From Cycloclasticus sp. (lineage in GTDB: Bacteria; Pseudomonadota; Gammaproteobacteria; Methylococcales; Cycloclasticaceae), in assembly GCA_012959695.1 (NCBI GenBank), contig DUCS01000009.1, positions 15,998 to 72,015 on the forward strand: 56,018 nucleotides of DNA, written 5' to 3'. Within the stretch, counting starts at the first letter, position 1; every line of letters begins with the position of its first letter. The translations under genes were made by a program, and so were the position numbers. Shown piece after piece: positions 39,236-49,782 of the stretch. A model generated the notes under the pieces. The model worked only from the letters and a program-made list of their open reading frames with translations. It did not search any database and had not been told where the DNA came from.

Positions 39236-39601
39236 CTACTTCTCGTTATCTGGGTTTGTTGCTTTCAGCAACGCATCCATTTTAATACCCTGCTCGATAG
39301 ACTCATCTAAAAAGAATCGCAATTCTGGCACCATTCTCATGCGCATGCGTTTCGACACCATACCGTGAATATAATTTGATGCGCGGTTTAATGCGGCAAT
39401 GCTCGATTGTTTGTTTTCATCGTCTTTCGTCGTCAACACGCTGATAAACACCTTGGCAATCGCTATATCTTTCGTTACCTCAACGCCGCTTACCGTCACA
39501 AAGCCGACCTCTGGGTCACGGATATCGCGCTGTAGAATTTCAGCTAATTCGCGCTGAAGTTGCCTTTCAACGCGCTGAAAACGTAAAAACTCTCTAGCCA
39601 T
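39236..39601 (-). CDS. rbfA: Ribosome-binding factor A
   Basis: RbfA is a KH-fold protein needed for 30S maturation at helix 1 and for cold growth. The 121-aa sequence has the family features FLRFQRVERQLQRELAEILQ and the end segment VPELRFFLDESIEQG. It is 9 bp after infB and 3 bp before truB. Confidence 0.97.
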   Translation of the reverse strand: MAREFLRFQRVERQLQRELAEILQRDIRDPEVGFVTVSGVEVTKDIAIAKVFISVLTTKDDENKQSSIAALNRASNYIHGMVSKRMRMRMVPELRFFLDESIEQGIKMDALLKATNPDNEK

Positions 39602-39610
39602 TGCGCTTAA

Positions 39611-42151
39611 TTACAGTTTGCGTTTAACTTCGATACGTTCGAAGACTTCAATTTGGTCGCCTGCTTGCACATCGTTGTAATCTTTAACACCGATACCACA
39701 TTCCATGCCATTTTTAACGTCTTTCACATCGTCTTTAAAGCGTCGCAATGACTCAAGCTGCCCTTCGTAAATAACCACGCTCTCACGCAGCACACGAATA
39801 GGCAGGTCTTTTCTGACAAAGCCTTCGGTAACCATACAACCTGCAATTGCGCCCAATTTTGGCGATTTAAATACGTCACGAACATTTGCAATGCCCACAA
39901 TTTGCTCTCTGATTTCAGGTGCTAATAAACCAGACAAAGCATCTCGAACATCATCAATCACATCGTAAATAATGCTGTAGTAACGAACAGACACACCACG
40001 GTTTTCTATCATGCGTCTCGCACTGGCATCTGCACGAGTATTAAAACCAACAATCAATGCCTCCGATGCTGACGCTAGGTTTACATCACTTTCGTTAATA
40101 CCGCCAACACCACCAGCGACAACAACTAATTTAACTTCATCTGTTGATAGATTTGTTAATGATGTTTTTAATGCTTCTAAACTGCCGTGCACGTCTGTTT
40201 TCAATAACACATTAAGCGTTGAACTATCATCGCCTTCCATTTGAGAAAACGCTTGTTCAAGTTTTGCTGCTTGTTGCTTCGCTTGCCTTGCTTGCCTTGA
40301 TTTAACCTGACGGAATTCAGCGATCTCACGCGCTTTACGTTCGCTTGTTGCGGCATACATTTCTACGCCGGCTTCAGTTGCACTTGAAAGTCCTAATACT
40401 TCAACTGGCACAGCAGGCGTTGCAGCCTTTACCCACTTACCATGCTCATCGAACATTGCTTTAACACGCCCATACGCCTCACCTGCAACAATATAGTCAC
40501 CTACGTTTAAGGTGCCTTTTTGCACGAGAATAGTAGCCATTGCACCGCGGCCCTTATCAAGACGTGATTCGATAACCACACCGATAGCGGCCACATCAAC
40601 AGGTGCTGTTAACTCCAACAACTCAGCTTGTAACGCTATCGCTTCTAAAAGCTCATCAACGCCGTCGCCGGTTAGCGCAGAAATATCAACAAACTGCGTA
40701 TCACCACCCCAATCTTCAGGCGTCACTTCAATTTGCGACAGCTCATTACGTACACGATCCGGTTGCGCACCTTCTTTGTCCATTTTATTAACCGCAACAA
40801 TCATTGGCACACCCGCTGCACGAGCGTGTTCAACCGCTTCTTTCGTTTGTGGCATCACGCCATCATCAGCAGCAACAACTAATATAACTAAATCCGTTAT
40901 TTGCGCACCACGGGCACGCATTGCAGTAAACGCAGCATGTCCTGGTGTATCAATAAAGGTCATCATGCTATCGCCTTGTTTTACACGATAAGCACCAATA
41001 TGTTGAGTAATACCGCCAGATTCACCTGCTGCAACACGGCTTTTACGAATGTAATCCAATAACGATGTTTTACCGTGGTCAACGTGACCCATAATGGTAA
41101 CCACCGGACCACGATGCACTTCTTCACCGTCTTGTTGAATAACATCAGCCAGCAGTTCAGCTTGGATGTCTTCATCGCTGCGTAATGTGACTTTATGCCC
41201 CATTTCTTCAACAACGATTACCGCCGTATCTTGATCTAAAGGTTGGTTGATGGTCGCCATCGTACCCAGACCCATTAAGGTTTTAATGACCTCACCGGCT
41301 TTAACGTTCATACGTTGAGCAAGGTCAGAGACAATAATGCTCTCAGGTATTTCTACGTTGTACGTAATTGTTTTAGTAGGGACTTCAAATGCGTGCTTAT
41401 CATCGGACTCAAGACGAATGTCGCGTGTTCTATGAGAGCTTTTTTTCTTACGGCGTGGTTTTTTGTCAACGTGTAAGATTCTACCGCCCGGCTTTCCACC
41501 GCCCTTCTTTTTATCTGGCTTACGAGCAACCGCCTGAGCTTTTTTCGCCGCAGTATCTGTCGATTTCTTATCAACCACTTGATTAACAACTACCGCTTCT
41601 TTTGCGGCAGCGATACTCTGTTCAGCATCTTTCGCTAATTCTGCCGCTTCTTCAGCATCTAATTTTGCTTGCTTACCAGCTTCAACTTGTTCTTTAACTT
41701 CAAGGTTTTTGCTAATCCTGCCTTGTTCTTTCTCGCGCGCCGCACCTTTTTCTTGGACCAATTGATCGTGTGCCGCAGCTGCTTTTTTAGCTTCTTCCAA
41801 CTCTTCTGTACTCAAGCCTGTACACGTTTCTTCGACGGAGCGACCGATTACTTTCTTTTTACGCACCTCAATACTAACTGAGCCTGAGCTTGCACCTCTT
41901 CGTTTAGCGGGTTGTTTTAACTCCGTAACCGTGCTTTTACGCTTAAGCGTCATTTTCTTAGGCGCAGAAATGTCTTTTTTTGCTTTACCGTGACTTTTTC
42001 TTAAGTGGGCTAACAACTTTAACTTGTCATCCTCGCTCAGTGTAGAGTCCGTTTTTTTGCCTTTTACGCCCGCGTCTTTAAGCTGTTCTACCAACTTTTC
42101 AGCGGTAGTACCAACAACTTTTGCTAAATGCTCAACTGTAATATTTGCCAT
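39611..42151 (-). CDS. infB: Translation initiation factor IF-2
   Basis: IF-2 brings initiator tRNA to the 30S subunit. An N-terminal IF2_N domain, a Lys/Ala/Glu-rich low-complexity region (about 60-260) and the GTPase with [17 protein letters not shown] and NKMD are followed by the tRNA-binding C-terminus. At 846 aa it is in the usual range. It follows nusA by 26 bp in the rimP-nusA-infB operon. Confidence 0.98.
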   Translation of the reverse strand: MANITVEHLAKVVGTTAEKLVEQLKDAGVKGKKTDSTLSEDDKLKLLAHLRKSHGKAKKDISAPKKMTLKRKSTVTELKQPAKRRGASSGSVSIEVRKKKVIGRSVEETCTGLSTEELEEAKKAAAAHDQLVQEKGAAREKEQGRISKNLEVKEQVEAGKQAKLDAEEAAELAKDAEQSIAAAKEAVVVNQVVDKKSTDTAAKKAQAVARKPDKKKGGGKPGGRILHVDKKPRRKKKSSHRTRDIRLESDDKHAFEVPTKTITYNVEIPESIIVSDLAQRMNVKAGEVIKTLMGLGTMATINQPLDQDTAVIVVEEMGHKVTLRSDEDIQAELLADVIQQDGEEVHRGPVVTIMGHVDHGKTSLLDYIRKSRVAAGESGGITQHIGAYRVKQGDSMMTFIDTPGHAAFTAMRARGAQITDLVILVVAADDGVMPQTKEAVEHARAAGVPMIVAVNKMDKEGAQPDRVRNELSQIEVTPEDWGGDTQFVDISALTGDGVDELLEAIALQAELLELTAPVDVAAIGVVIESRLDKGRGAMATILVQKGTLNVGDYIVAGEAYGRVKAMFDEHGKWVKAATPAVPVEVLGLSSATEAGVEMYAATSERKAREIAEFRQVKSRQARQAKQQAAKLEQAFSQMEGDDSSTLNVLLKTDVHGSLEALKTSLTNLSTDEVKLVVVAGGVGGINESDVNLASASEALIVGFNTRADASARRMIENRGVSVRYYSIIYDVIDDVRDALSGLLAPEIREQIVGIANVRDVFKSPKLGAIAGCMVTEGFVRKDLPIRVLRESVVIYEGQLESLRRFKDDVKDVKNGMECGIGVKDYNDVQAGDQIEVFERIEVKRKL

Positions 42152-42177
42152 GCTTATTTCTCCAAAGAGTCTATTGC

Positions 42178-43680
42178 TTACTCAGCAAACCAAGGTTCAC
42201 GTGCTTTCATAATCAGTGTGGTTGCCCGTTCTTCGCTTATATCAACCAACTCAAGTAATTCATCGGTCGCCAAATCAGCCAAATTTTCCATCGTCACAAC
42301 TTCTTTACTGGCTAGTTTAAATGCAAGTTCACGGTCCATCCCTTCCATTTCCAACAAATCATCTGCAGGCTCGTGCTCTTCCAACACTTCTTCAGACGCA
42401 ATTGCTTTGATTAAAAATGCGTCTTTAGCACGTTGTTGAATTTCTTCTGCAATGTCATCATCAAATTCTTCAATGGCAGCCAATTCCTCAACGTCAGCAA
42501 AGTTAATTTCTTCAAGCGTTGTATACCCTTCTTGAGCAAGAATTAACGCCACGTCTTCATCCACATCTAAATCCACCATTAACTGCTGGACGAACACATC
42601 TGTTTCCGAAGCACTTTGCTCTTCCGCTTGTGTTTCACTCATCACATTTAACTTCCAACCTGTCAATTCACTCGCCAAGCGTACATTTTGACCGCCACGG
42701 CCAATGGCTTGAGACAAGCTATCATCACGTACAGACACGTCCATACTGTGCTTATCTTCATCAACCACAATAGACACCACTTCTGCTGGTGACATTGCAT
42801 TAATCACGAATTGCGCTTCATTTTCGTCCCATAAAATAATGTCAACACGTTCACCAGCCAATTCATTAGACACCGCTTGAACACGTGAACCACGCATACC
42901 AACACATGCACCTACTGGGTCTAAGCGTTGATCACGTGTCCTAACTGCAATCTTCGCACGTGAACCTGGGTCACGCGCTGCACCTAAAATTTCAATCAAA
43001 CCATCGCCAACTTCTGGCACTTCAAGATTAAAGAGTGCAATCAATAATTCTGGGGCACTACGCGTTACGGTTAATTGTGGGCCACGAACAACTTCTTCAA
43101 CTTCTTTTAAATAACCGCGAATTCTATCGCCAGTTCGAACCGGCTCCCTTGGAATCATTTCTTCACGAGGGATAATCGCATCTGCCGTACCTTCAAGATC
43201 AACAAACACATTACCGCGCTCAATACGTTTAATAACGCCTGTTACGAGCTCGCCCACTTTATCTTTGTAGTGTTCAAATACTTTTTTACGTTCCGCTTCA
43301 CGTACTTTTTGGAAAATAACCTGTTTGGCTGCTTGTGCACCGATACGGCCAAAATCTGCTGCTTCAATCGGCTCTTCGATAAAATCACCAACAACTAACT
43401 CTGGGTTGTTTTTTTGAGCATCAGCTAGCAGAATTTGCGAATCAGGTTTTTCTAAACCGCCTTCAAATTCTTCGTCTGCTTCAATTACTTCCCAACGACG
43501 AAATGATTCATAATCGCCTGTCTCTTGATCAATAGACACGCGCGCATCAATATCTTCGCGATATAGTTTTTTTGTCGCCATTGCCAATGCCGCTTCAATT
43601 GCATCAAAAAGAACGCTTCGCTCAATCTCTTTCTCATTCGAAACAACATCTACAACCATTAAAATTTCTTTATTAGCCAT
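42178..43680 (-). CDS. nusA: Transcription termination/antitermination factor NusA
   Basis: NusA binds RNA polymerase and nascent RNA and governs pausing and termination. An N-terminal domain, an S1 domain (about 135-200), two KH domains (about 200-345) and two acidic C-terminal repeats (about 360-430 and 437-500) are visible, the two-repeat form known from gammaproteobacteria. The length of 500 aa is normal. It is 22 bp after rimP. Confidence 0.98.
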   Translation of the reverse strand: MANKEILMVVDVVSNEKEIERSVLFDAIEAALAMATKKLYREDIDARVSIDQETGDYESFRRWEVIEADEEFEGGLEKPDSQILLADAQKNNPELVVGDFIEEPIEAADFGRIGAQAAKQVIFQKVREAERKKVFEHYKDKVGELVTGVIKRIERGNVFVDLEGTADAIIPREEMIPREPVRTGDRIRGYLKEVEEVVRGPQLTVTRSAPELLIALFNLEVPEVGDGLIEILGAARDPGSRAKIAVRTRDQRLDPVGACVGMRGSRVQAVSNELAGERVDIILWDENEAQFVINAMSPAEVVSIVVDEDKHSMDVSVRDDSLSQAIGRGGQNVRLASELTGWKLNVMSETQAEEQSASETDVFVQQLMVDLDVDEDVALILAQEGYTTLEEINFADVEELAAIEEFDDDIAEEIQQRAKDAFLIKAIASEEVLEEHEPADDLLEMEGMDRELAFKLASKEVVTMENLADLATDELLELVDISEERATTLIMKAREPWFAE

Positions 43681-43702
43681 TTTTAACCCTAAAAATAAAT
43701 AT

Positions 43703-44167
43703 TTAAAATTTAACTTCTAATCTTGCTTTCTTTATAAGAGAAAATGGAATTTCTATTTCCTCTTCATCGACGTGCAAATGAACTGTTTCATTTTGTACGT
43801 CTAATATCTCGCCAGTAAAACGACGCTGTCCTTCCAGTGTTGCTTGACGCAATTCCAATTTGACCGCTGAGCCTTTAAAGCGTTCAAAGTGCTCGAGTGT
43901 AAACAAAGGACGATCCATGCCAGGAGATGAAACCTCAAGTCGGTATTGACCACTAATGGGGTCTTCTACGTCCATAATCCCACTTATTTGATGACTCACT
44001 TTGGAGCAATCCGTTACCAATATACCTTTAGCAGAGTCTGTGTCTATGTAAACCAATAAGACTGATGACTTGCCCTGACCCGTAAATTCCGCGCCCACAA
44101 ACTCATAACCCAAGCCGGTAACGGCAGGCTCAATTAACTCTAAAATTTTACTCGGTGCTTGATTCAT
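43703..44167 (-). CDS. rimP: Ribosome maturation factor RimP
   Basis: RimP assists 30S assembly around S12 binding. The 154-aa sequence carries the family pattern (GYEFVGAEFTGQGKSSVLLVYID, in part residues 18-40; CSKVSHQISGIMD; LEVSSPGMDRPLF). It is the first protein gene after the initiator tRNA. A terminator-like hairpin lies about 18-37 bp before its ATG. Confidence 0.96.
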   Translation of the reverse strand: MNQAPSKILELIEPAVTGLGYEFVGAEFTGQGKSSVLLVYIDTDSAKGILVTDCSKVSHQISGIMDVEDPISGQYRLEVSSPGMDRPLFTLEHFERFKGSAVKLELRQATLEGQRRFTGEILDVQNETVHLHVDEEEIEIPFSLIKKARLEVKF

Positions 44168-44184
44168 TTCTAACCATTACATAC

Positions 44185-44204
44185 AAAAAAAGGGCCAACG
44201 GCCC
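44185..44204 (-). terminator. Terminator/attenuator immediately upstream of rimP
   Basis: On the minus strand GGGCC-GTT-GGCCC is followed by seven T's. The T tract ends about 18 nt before the rimP ATG, so operon expression requires readthrough. Confidence 0.7.
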
Positions 44205-44265
44205 AATTAGTCACACTTCAATTGTTCACCTAAAACACAACATATCATGACGTAGGTGGCCGAAC

Positions 44266-44288
44266 TAAAAATACCCCATAAGGGGTAT
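44266..44288 (-). terminator. Terminator after the initiator tRNA
   Basis: On the minus strand ATACCCC-TTAT-GGGGTAT is followed by a run of T's. It lies 12 bp past the tRNA end and is the first of two terminator-like hairpins before rimP. Confidence 0.75.
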
Positions 44289-44299
44289 CTAAAAAATAT

Positions 44300-44376
<77 letters not shown>

Positions 44377-44392
44377 TCCATTCAGGTGCGAG

Positions 44393-44421
44393 ATAATACT
44401 AGATGAATGCTATTTTAGCAA
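44393..44421 (-). promoter_or_regulatory. Promoter of the metY-rimP-nusA-infB operon
   Basis: On the minus strand TTGCTA (44416-44421) and TATTAT (44393-44398) are 17 bp apart. The bases after the -10 box are GC-rich (CTCGCACC), as in stringently controlled stable RNA promoters. The tRNA begins about 16 nt downstream. Confidence 0.65.
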
Positions 44422-44429
44422 TTTATATT

Positions 44430-44912
44430 TCAAATAAATGGTGCAATGAAGTATAAACAGGCTGCCGCCATTAGCGCAGCCAATAAATCATCCACCATTA
44501 TGCCAAAACCACCTTCTACATGGCGATCAAGCCAATTAATTGGCCATGGTTTCAAAATATCGAATAGCCTGAATAAAACAAAGCCCAGCGCCATGTTTTG
44601 CCAACTGAATGTGACCCAGTACATGGTAAGCAAGTAACCGGCTATTTCATCCCAAACGATTCCACCATGGTCATGCACACCTATATCTTCAGAAGCCTTG
44701 CCGCAAATCCACACGCCAGAGACAATAACCAGCAGCATAATCAATAAATAAGTGCCTTCTGAAAACTGAGCCAAGCCGTAATACATTGGCACTGCCACTA
44801 GTGTACCCATGGTGCCTGGTGCTTTTTTAGCTAAGCCTGAGCCAAAACCGAACGCCAGCATTTGTACCGGATTTGATAAGAGCTGTTTGAATGTCGGTGT
44901 ATGATTACTCAT
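44430..44912 (-). CDS. pgpA: Phosphatidylglycerophosphatase A
   Basis: PgpA removes phosphate from phosphatidylglycerophosphate in the inner membrane, the step after PgsA. The 160-aa protein shows the family pattern GFGSGLAKKAPGTMGTL, DHGGIVWDEIAGYL and VDDLLAA with several hydrophobic helices. Its start overlaps thiL by 8 bp. It ends the glyA-to-pgpA run. Confidence 0.95.
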   Translation of the reverse strand: MSNHTPTFKQLLSNPVQMLAFGFGSGLAKKAPGTMGTLVAVPMYYGLAQFSEGTYLLIMLLVIVSGVWICGKASEDIGVHDHGGIVWDEIAGYLLTMYWVTFSWQNMALGFVLFRLFDILKPWPINWLDRHVEGGFGIMVDDLLAALMAAACLYFIAPFI

Positions 44913-45855
44913 TAAAGTGCTCGTAACCTTTATTTAACGTTACTTTCTCACCATTAGGCAGCTGTATTCGCAGCCCTGGTTGCTGTTCAATCACACCTAT
45001 TTTTGTTATCCCATGTGCTAGTAATTTAGTGTCGATATCATTAATGCTTGCTGGGACTGTAAAACACAATTCGTAATCATCTCCAGTGGAATACGGCCAC
45101 AAATTATCGCCCATGCAAGTCATATGCTCGCGCACTGAATCACTCAAGGGCAATGTGTCGTGAATAACGCTCGCGCCTACTCTACTTGCATTTAAAATAT
45201 GGTGTAAATCGGCTGACAACCCATCCGATATATCTATGCATGATGTAGCCCTCCCTAATAATTGCTGACCCAATTCAACTCTAGGTTGCGGATTTAAATA
45301 AGCACTCACATCTGCATCATTGACACTTACTTCGTCTGACTGTGCTTTTTGTAGACCCAAACCTGCATTACCGATGGAGCCAGACACATAAATAGAATCA
45401 CCCACGTTTGCGCCTGAACGAGTCAAGCGCTTAGTTTTAGGCAACAAACCCATAATGGTAATAGTAATGCTAAGCGGGCCTTGGGTTGTGTCTCCGCCAA
45501 TCAAGTGCATGTTATATTGTTTAGCCAATTCAAAAAAGCCATCACTGAACTGACCCAGCCAGGCTTTATCAATTGAGGGCAGCGTGATCGCCATTGACAC
45601 CCAAGCAGGTGTTGCACCCATTGCAGCCAAGTCACTTAAATTGACCGCTAACACTTTCCGACCTAATAAATAAGGTGCGCTGCTGGCAAGAAAGTGCACG
45701 CCTTCGATTAGCGTATCTGTACTAACGGCTAGCTGTTTATCATTAGGTACATCAAGAATCGCACAATCATCACCTATGCCTAATTCTGGAGGTACTCCTT
45801 GCGATGATTTAAGCGTAAAAAACTCGTCTATGATGGAGAATTCAGACGACGGCAT
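44905..45855 (-). CDS. thiL: Thiamine-monophosphate kinase
   Basis: ThiL phosphorylates thiamine monophosphate to the active diphosphate cofactor. The AIR-synthase-like fold is shown by GIGDDCAILD, the NLSDLAAMGATP motif and DISDGLSADL. At 316 aa the length is normal. It lies between nusB (9-bp gap) and pgpA (8-bp overlap). Confidence 0.96.
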   Translation of the reverse strand: MPSSEFSIIDEFFTLKSSQGVPPELGIGDDCAILDVPNDKQLAVSTDTLIEGVHFLASSAPYLLGRKVLAVNLSDLAAMGATPAWVSMAITLPSIDKAWLGQFSDGFFELAKQYNMHLIGGDTTQGPLSITITIMGLLPKTKRLTRSGANVGDSIYVSGSIGNAGLGLQKAQSDEVSVNDADVSAYLNPQPRVELGQQLLGRATSCIDISDGLSADLHHILNASRVGASVIHDTLPLSDSVREHMTCMGDNLWPYSTGDDYELCFTVPASINDIDTKLLAHGITKIGVIEQQPGLRIQLPNGEKVTLNKGYEHFNE

Positions 45856-45864
45856 AAAACTAAA

Positions 45865-46314
45865 TTAGCCTGTTTTTTTCTTACGTTTGAAATTTGCTTT
45901 AATTTCAAGCGAACGGCTTTTTTTAGCCACTTTGTCTAAAATACTATTGACATATGCATGGCTTTTTTCTGAACCAAAACTTTTAGCCAAATTAACGAAT
46001 TCATTAATCGCAACGCGATAAGGCACGTCAGGCTTAAACATTAATTCATAAGCGCCTAGACGCAAAATTGCTTTTTCGATGGGGTCTACTTTTTCAAGCT
46101 CACGGTCTGTAAATTCATTAAGCGCTTCATCTAATTCGCCCAATTTATTAACAACACCATTCAGCAGTAGCTGAAAGTAACTTTTTTGAAATTTAGGAAT
46201 CTCTGGATTTTCTTCAAACTGACGCTGAAGCTCTTCTAAGTTTTGCCCTGTTACCTGCCATTGGTAAAGTGCTTGAAGCGCTACTTGTCTTGAACTGCTT
46301 TTTGCTGAACTCAT
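45865..46314 (-). CDS. nusB: Transcription antitermination factor NusB
   Basis: NusB binds boxA RNA with S10 and supports antitermination on rRNA operons. The 149-aa all-helical sequence shows [16 protein letters not shown] near the start and [20 protein letters not shown] near the end. The start overlaps the ribH end by 4 bp (ATGA). Confidence 0.96.
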   Translation of the reverse strand: MSSAKSSSRQVALQALYQWQVTGQNLEELQRQFEENPEIPKFQKSYFQLLLNGVVNKLGELDEALNEFTDRELEKVDPIEKAILRLGAYELMFKPDVPYRVAINEFVNLAKSFGSEKSHAYVNSILDKVAKKSRSLEIKANFKRKKKTG

Positions 46315-46796
46315 TCGGCGTCTATCACCTTAAGTACGTTCACCATTTCAATAGCTGCCAGCGCTGCTTCAACACCTTTGTTACCGGCTTTCGTACCGGC
46401 GCGTTCAATTGCTTGTTCAATAGAATCCACCGTTAACACGCCAAAAGTGACTGGCAGGTTAGCTTGCATAGATACCATTGCTAAACCTTTGGTTACTTCC
46501 CCTGATACGTATTCAAAATGCGGTGTACCGCCTCGAATAACCGCGCCCAAGCCAATAATTGCATCGTACTTTTGCTTTGCAGCAATTCGTTGTGCCGCCA
46601 AAGGCATTTCAAAAGCACCCGGCACTTTCACTACATCAATGTTTTTAATGTCTGCGCCATGACGCAACAATGTGTCTATCGCGCCGCCTTCTAATTGGTC
46701 AACAATAAAGCTATTAAAACGACCTACTAACAAACAAAACCGTGCATCGCGCACAATCATGTTTCCTTCAATTAATTTTGCTTCCGACATTTTCAA
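46311..46796 (-). CDS. ribH: 6,7-dimethyl-8-ribityllumazine synthase
   Basis: RibH condenses the RibB and RibD pathway products to lumazine, the direct riboflavin precursor. The family segments [26 protein letters not shown] and [24 protein letters not shown] (split) are clear. The length of 161 aa is normal. It is 49 bp after the ribB-type gene. Confidence 0.97.
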   Translation of the reverse strand: MKMSEAKLIEGNMIVRDARFCLLVGRFNSFIVDQLEGGAIDTLLRHGADIKNIDVVKVPGAFEMPLAAQRIAAKQKYDAIIGLGAVIRGGTPHFEYVSGEVTKGLAMVSMQANLPVTFGVLTVDSIEQAIERAGTKAGNKGVEAALAAIEMVNVLKVIDAE

Positions 46797-46845
46797 GCCT
46801 ATGTGAATATTTAAGTTTTGCGTATTGTATCAGTGTTCGCCAGCG

Positions 46846-47949
46846 CTAATCTAAAGAGACGTGTTCAACAATCTCTATATCAAAGCCTGCCAAGCCCGTA
46901 TATTTCATTGGTGTGCCCAACAACTTTAATTTTTTGATACCTAGGTTCGACAGTATTTGGCAACCAACACCTACTGTTCTTGAGTCTACCAATTGTTGGG
47001 AAGCAGGCTGATCCACGCCTTTTTCTTTTAGCTCTTGTTCGTGAATAAACTCAACAATGGACTGATTATCTTCTTGGTTACGAATCAAAATCAATGCGCC
47101 GCGCCCTTCCGCTACAATCTTTTGCATGGCCTTAGGTAATGGATAGTGATCACTCTCTTTGGCATGAAGCAAATCAGCCAAGGTGCTTTTTGCATTGACA
47201 CGAACCAGTACAGGCTCATCCGTATCCACATCGCCGTACGTTAGCGCCAAATGCAGTTTGTTATCAATCTGGTCTTGAAAGGCGTGCAGTCTAAAGTCGC
47301 CATATTCCGTTGGATATTGGCAGCTACTCACACGCTCAACATTCTTTTCATTCTGAATTCGGTAATGAATCAAATCAGCAATGGTGCCAATTTTAAGCTC
47401 GTGCTTTTCGGCAAAAATCTTTAAATCATCTCGGCGAGCCATACTGCCATCGTCATTCAAAATTTCAACAATCACCGCCGCGGGTTCGCCACCTGCTAAT
47501 TTCGCTAAATCACAACCTGCTTCTGTATGGCCCGTGCGATTAAGCACGCCACCCGGTTGCGCCATCAAAGGGAAAATATGCCCTGGTTGCACAATATCCG
47601 TTGGTTTAGCGTCTGGCTTCACCGCCGCCAAAATAGTCTTTGCTCTATCGGCTGCTGATATACCAGTTGTTACGCCTTCGGCAGCTTCAATAGACATCGT
47701 AAAGTTAGTCGAAAAAGCGGCTTGGTTATCATTCACCATTAACGGCAAACGTAACTGCTGGCAACGTTCACGCGTTAGCGTCAAACAAATTAACCCACGA
47801 CCATAACTGGCCATAAAATTAATATCTTGAGGACGCACGTGTTCAGCAAGCATCAATAAATCGCCTTCGTTTTCGCGATCTTCATCGTCCATAATAATGA
47901 CGATTTTGCCTTGCTTTAAATCATCAATAATTTCTTGTGTACTATTCAT
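46846..47949 (-). CDS. ribB: 3,4-dihydroxy-2-butanone 4-phosphate synthase fused to a degenerate GTP cyclohydrolase II domain (RibBX type)
   Basis: The N-terminal half (1-200) is a complete RibB with DDEDRENEGD, TGISAADRA and GHTEAGCDL, and makes the four-carbon unit of riboflavin. The second half (about 205-367) has the cyclohydrolase II fold but has lost the zinc cysteines: the segment where they should be reads RVNAKSTLADLLHAKES (250-266), and the EGRGIG-like site reads NQEDNQS. It cannot be expected to act on GTP, so a true RibA must lie elsewhere. This matches the RibBX proteins known from other proteobacteria. Confidence 0.93.
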   Translation of the reverse strand: MNSTQEIIDDLKQGKIVIIMDDEDRENEGDLLMLAEHVRPQDINFMASYGRGLICLTLTRERCQQLRLPLMVNDNQAAFSTNFTMSIEAAEGVTTGISAADRAKTILAAVKPDAKPTDIVQPGHIFPLMAQPGGVLNRTGHTEAGCDLAKLAGGEPAAVIVEILNDDGSMARRDDLKIFAEKHELKIGTIADLIHYRIQNEKNVERVSSCQYPTEYGDFRLHAFQDQIDNKLHLALTYGDVDTDEPVLVRVNAKSTLADLLHAKESDHYPLPKAMQKIVAEGRGALILIRNQEDNQSIVEFIHEQELKEKGVDQPASQQLVDSRTVGVGCQILSNLGIKKLKLLGTPMKYTGLAGFDIEIVEHVSLD

Positions 47950-48009
47950 AATGTCTTTTTCATTAGATTGGCGCGTATTGTAGCTGATTCGCTTCGCAGC
48001 CTTTTCAAA

Positions 48010-48663
48010 TTATTTGATAAATCCGTTGTCATTCAATAGTTTCGCGAAATCCGTTGTTTGCTCAGTTTTAACGCTGCCGAGCATTAATCGCTCTAAATAA
48101 CGCGCGATGACATCCACCTCAAGATTCACCGCATCACCCACTTGTCGATTGCCTAATGTGGTCATTTCAAGTGTGTGCGGAACAATATTAACGGAGAAAG
48201 AAGCATCATCAACGGTATTGACTGTAAGGCTTATACCGTCAATACAAATGGAACCTTTTTGCGCTACATATCGAGATACTTCAGCCGGCATTGCAAAGGT
48301 AAAGCGCACTGAGCGTGCATCGGCCTTACGTTCGATAACTTGGCCTACTCCATCCACATGACCACTGACCATATGGCCACCTAACCGAGTTTGCGCTTGT
48401 AAGGCGCATTCTAAATTAACGGGTGAACCCGCTTTAATGTCGGCCATTGTTGTTGCAGACAATGTTTCGTTCGACACATCAGCAACAAATTGACCCGGTG
48501 TTAATTCAATAGCGGTTAAGCAAACGCCGTTCACCGCAATGCTGTCACCCAACTGGGCATCGCTCAAGTCCAACTCTTTTGTTGAAATGGTTAAGCGAAC
48601 ATCACCTTGCTGCTGTTCAACCCGTTTAATCTCGCCAATCGCTTCTATGATGCCTGTAAACAT
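48010..48663 (-). CDS. ribE: Riboflavin synthase alpha subunit
   Basis: RibE dismutates two lumazines to riboflavin. Two lumazine-binding repeats are seen, the first starting MFTGIIEAIGEI with VNGVCLTA and the second with GHMVSGHVDGVG and IDGISLTVN. The length of 217 aa is normal. It starts 1 bp before ribD's end on the same strand and is followed 60 bp later by the ribB-type gene. No FMN riboswitch was recognised in that gap. Confidence 0.96.
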   Translation of the reverse strand: MFTGIIEAIGEIKRVEQQQGDVRLTISTKELDLSDAQLGDSIAVNGVCLTAIELTPGQFVADVSNETLSATTMADIKAGSPVNLECALQAQTRLGGHMVSGHVDGVGQVIERKADARSVRFTFAMPAEVSRYVAQKGSICIDGISLTVNTVDDASFSVNIVPHTLEMTTLGNRQVGDAVNLEVDVIARYLERLMLGSVKTEQTTDFAKLLNDNGFIK

Positions 48664-49773
48664 TTAATCGTCTCTTTTAACTACGTACGTTAACTTGATG
48701 TCGTCACCCAAGGTGTCCATTGTCGAATATTTCAATTGAATACGGTCAGATAATTGCGAAATAGTAGGCATCGAAAACGCACCGCGAGCATCAGCACCTA
48801 ACGCGCTGGGTGCCATGTACACAATCAATTCATCAACAAGGCCCGCTTGTAAAAAGGCTCCATTTAACAACGCACCTGCTTCAACCATCACGCTATTAAT
48901 CGGCTGTTCGTTAAGCCAAGCCTGAACAGCCTGCAAATCGACTTGACCATTCTCGTCTGCCGCAATCACTTGCACTAAGCAACCTCCCTTCACCAACGCC
49001 TGTTTTGCTTGGTCATTATCACTGCACGTTAAAATAGTCGTCTTATTCCCTGCTAAAACGGCGGCATCTAGCGGCGTTTTTAAACTCGAGTCCAATACAA
49101 CAATTCGGGGCTGACACACATTCAAATCACCCAAGCCATCTCGTGCTGATAATTGTGGATTATCCGCAAGAACCGTCCCAACACCCGTTAGAACAACATC
49201 GCTTTGGGCGCGTAACCGGTGCACATCTTCACGCGCTGCTGCGCCAGTTATCCACTGGCTTTCGCCAGATGCCATGGCGGTTTTGCCATCTAAGCTCATC
49301 GCCACTTTGCTCATCACATACGGCTTGCCAGTGGTCATTTTATGAATAAACGGCTTATTTAAAGCGGCGGCTTGTTCTTCTAATAAGCCAACCGACACAT
49401 CAATACCCGCGTCACGAAGTTTGGCAATACCTTGGCCTGCCACTAAATGGTTAGGGTCTTGCATCGCTACGATAACTTTTGCCACACCCGCTTCAATCAG
49501 CGCATCAGCACAGGGCGGTGTTCGTCCGTGATGACTACAGGGTTCTAAAGTAACGTAAGCCGTGGCGTTTTTAGCCAACTCGGCCGCTTGTTTTAGGGCA
49601 TGAATTTCTGCGTGAGGTTCACCGGCTTTTTCATGCCACCCTTCGCCGATAATTTGATTGTTTTGAACGATAACACAGCCAACACAAGGATTCGGCTTAG
49701 CGCTATAACGGCCTTTTTTAGCCAGCTCTATAGCTCGGGTCATAAACATTGTATCGTTTGACGTGAACGTCAT
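48664..49773 (-). CDS. ribD: Bifunctional riboflavin deaminase/reductase RibD
   Basis: RibD performs the deamination and side-chain reduction of the pyrimidine precursor. The N-terminal zinc deaminase has HAEIHAL and EPCSHHGRTPPCADAL (zinc Cys/His set complete). The reductase domain starts at about 150 (YVMSKVAMSLDGKTAM). At 369 aa both parts are full length. It is 9 bp after nrdR. Confidence 0.97.
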   Translation of the reverse strand: MTFTSNDTMFMTRAIELAKKGRYSAKPNPCVGCVIVQNNQIIGEGWHEKAGEPHAEIHALKQAAELAKNATAYVTLEPCSHHGRTPPCADALIEAGVAKVIVAMQDPNHLVAGQGIAKLRDAGIDVSVGLLEEQAAALNKPFIHKMTTGKPYVMSKVAMSLDGKTAMASGESQWITGAAAREDVHRLRAQSDVVLTGVGTVLADNPQLSARDGLGDLNVCQPRIVVLDSSLKTPLDAAVLAGNKTTILTCSDNDQAKQALVKGGCLVQVIAADENGQVDLQAVQAWLNEQPINSVMVEAGALLNGAFLQAGLVDELIVYMAPSALGADARGAFSMPTISQLSDRIQLKYSTMDTLGDDIKLTYVVKRDD

Positions 49774-49782
49774 ATCAGTCGC

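Noticed and set aside
47950-48009. FMN riboswitch before the ribB-type gene
   Set aside because: The gap is 60 bp, too short for the six-way RFN element, and no RFN motif was recognised.
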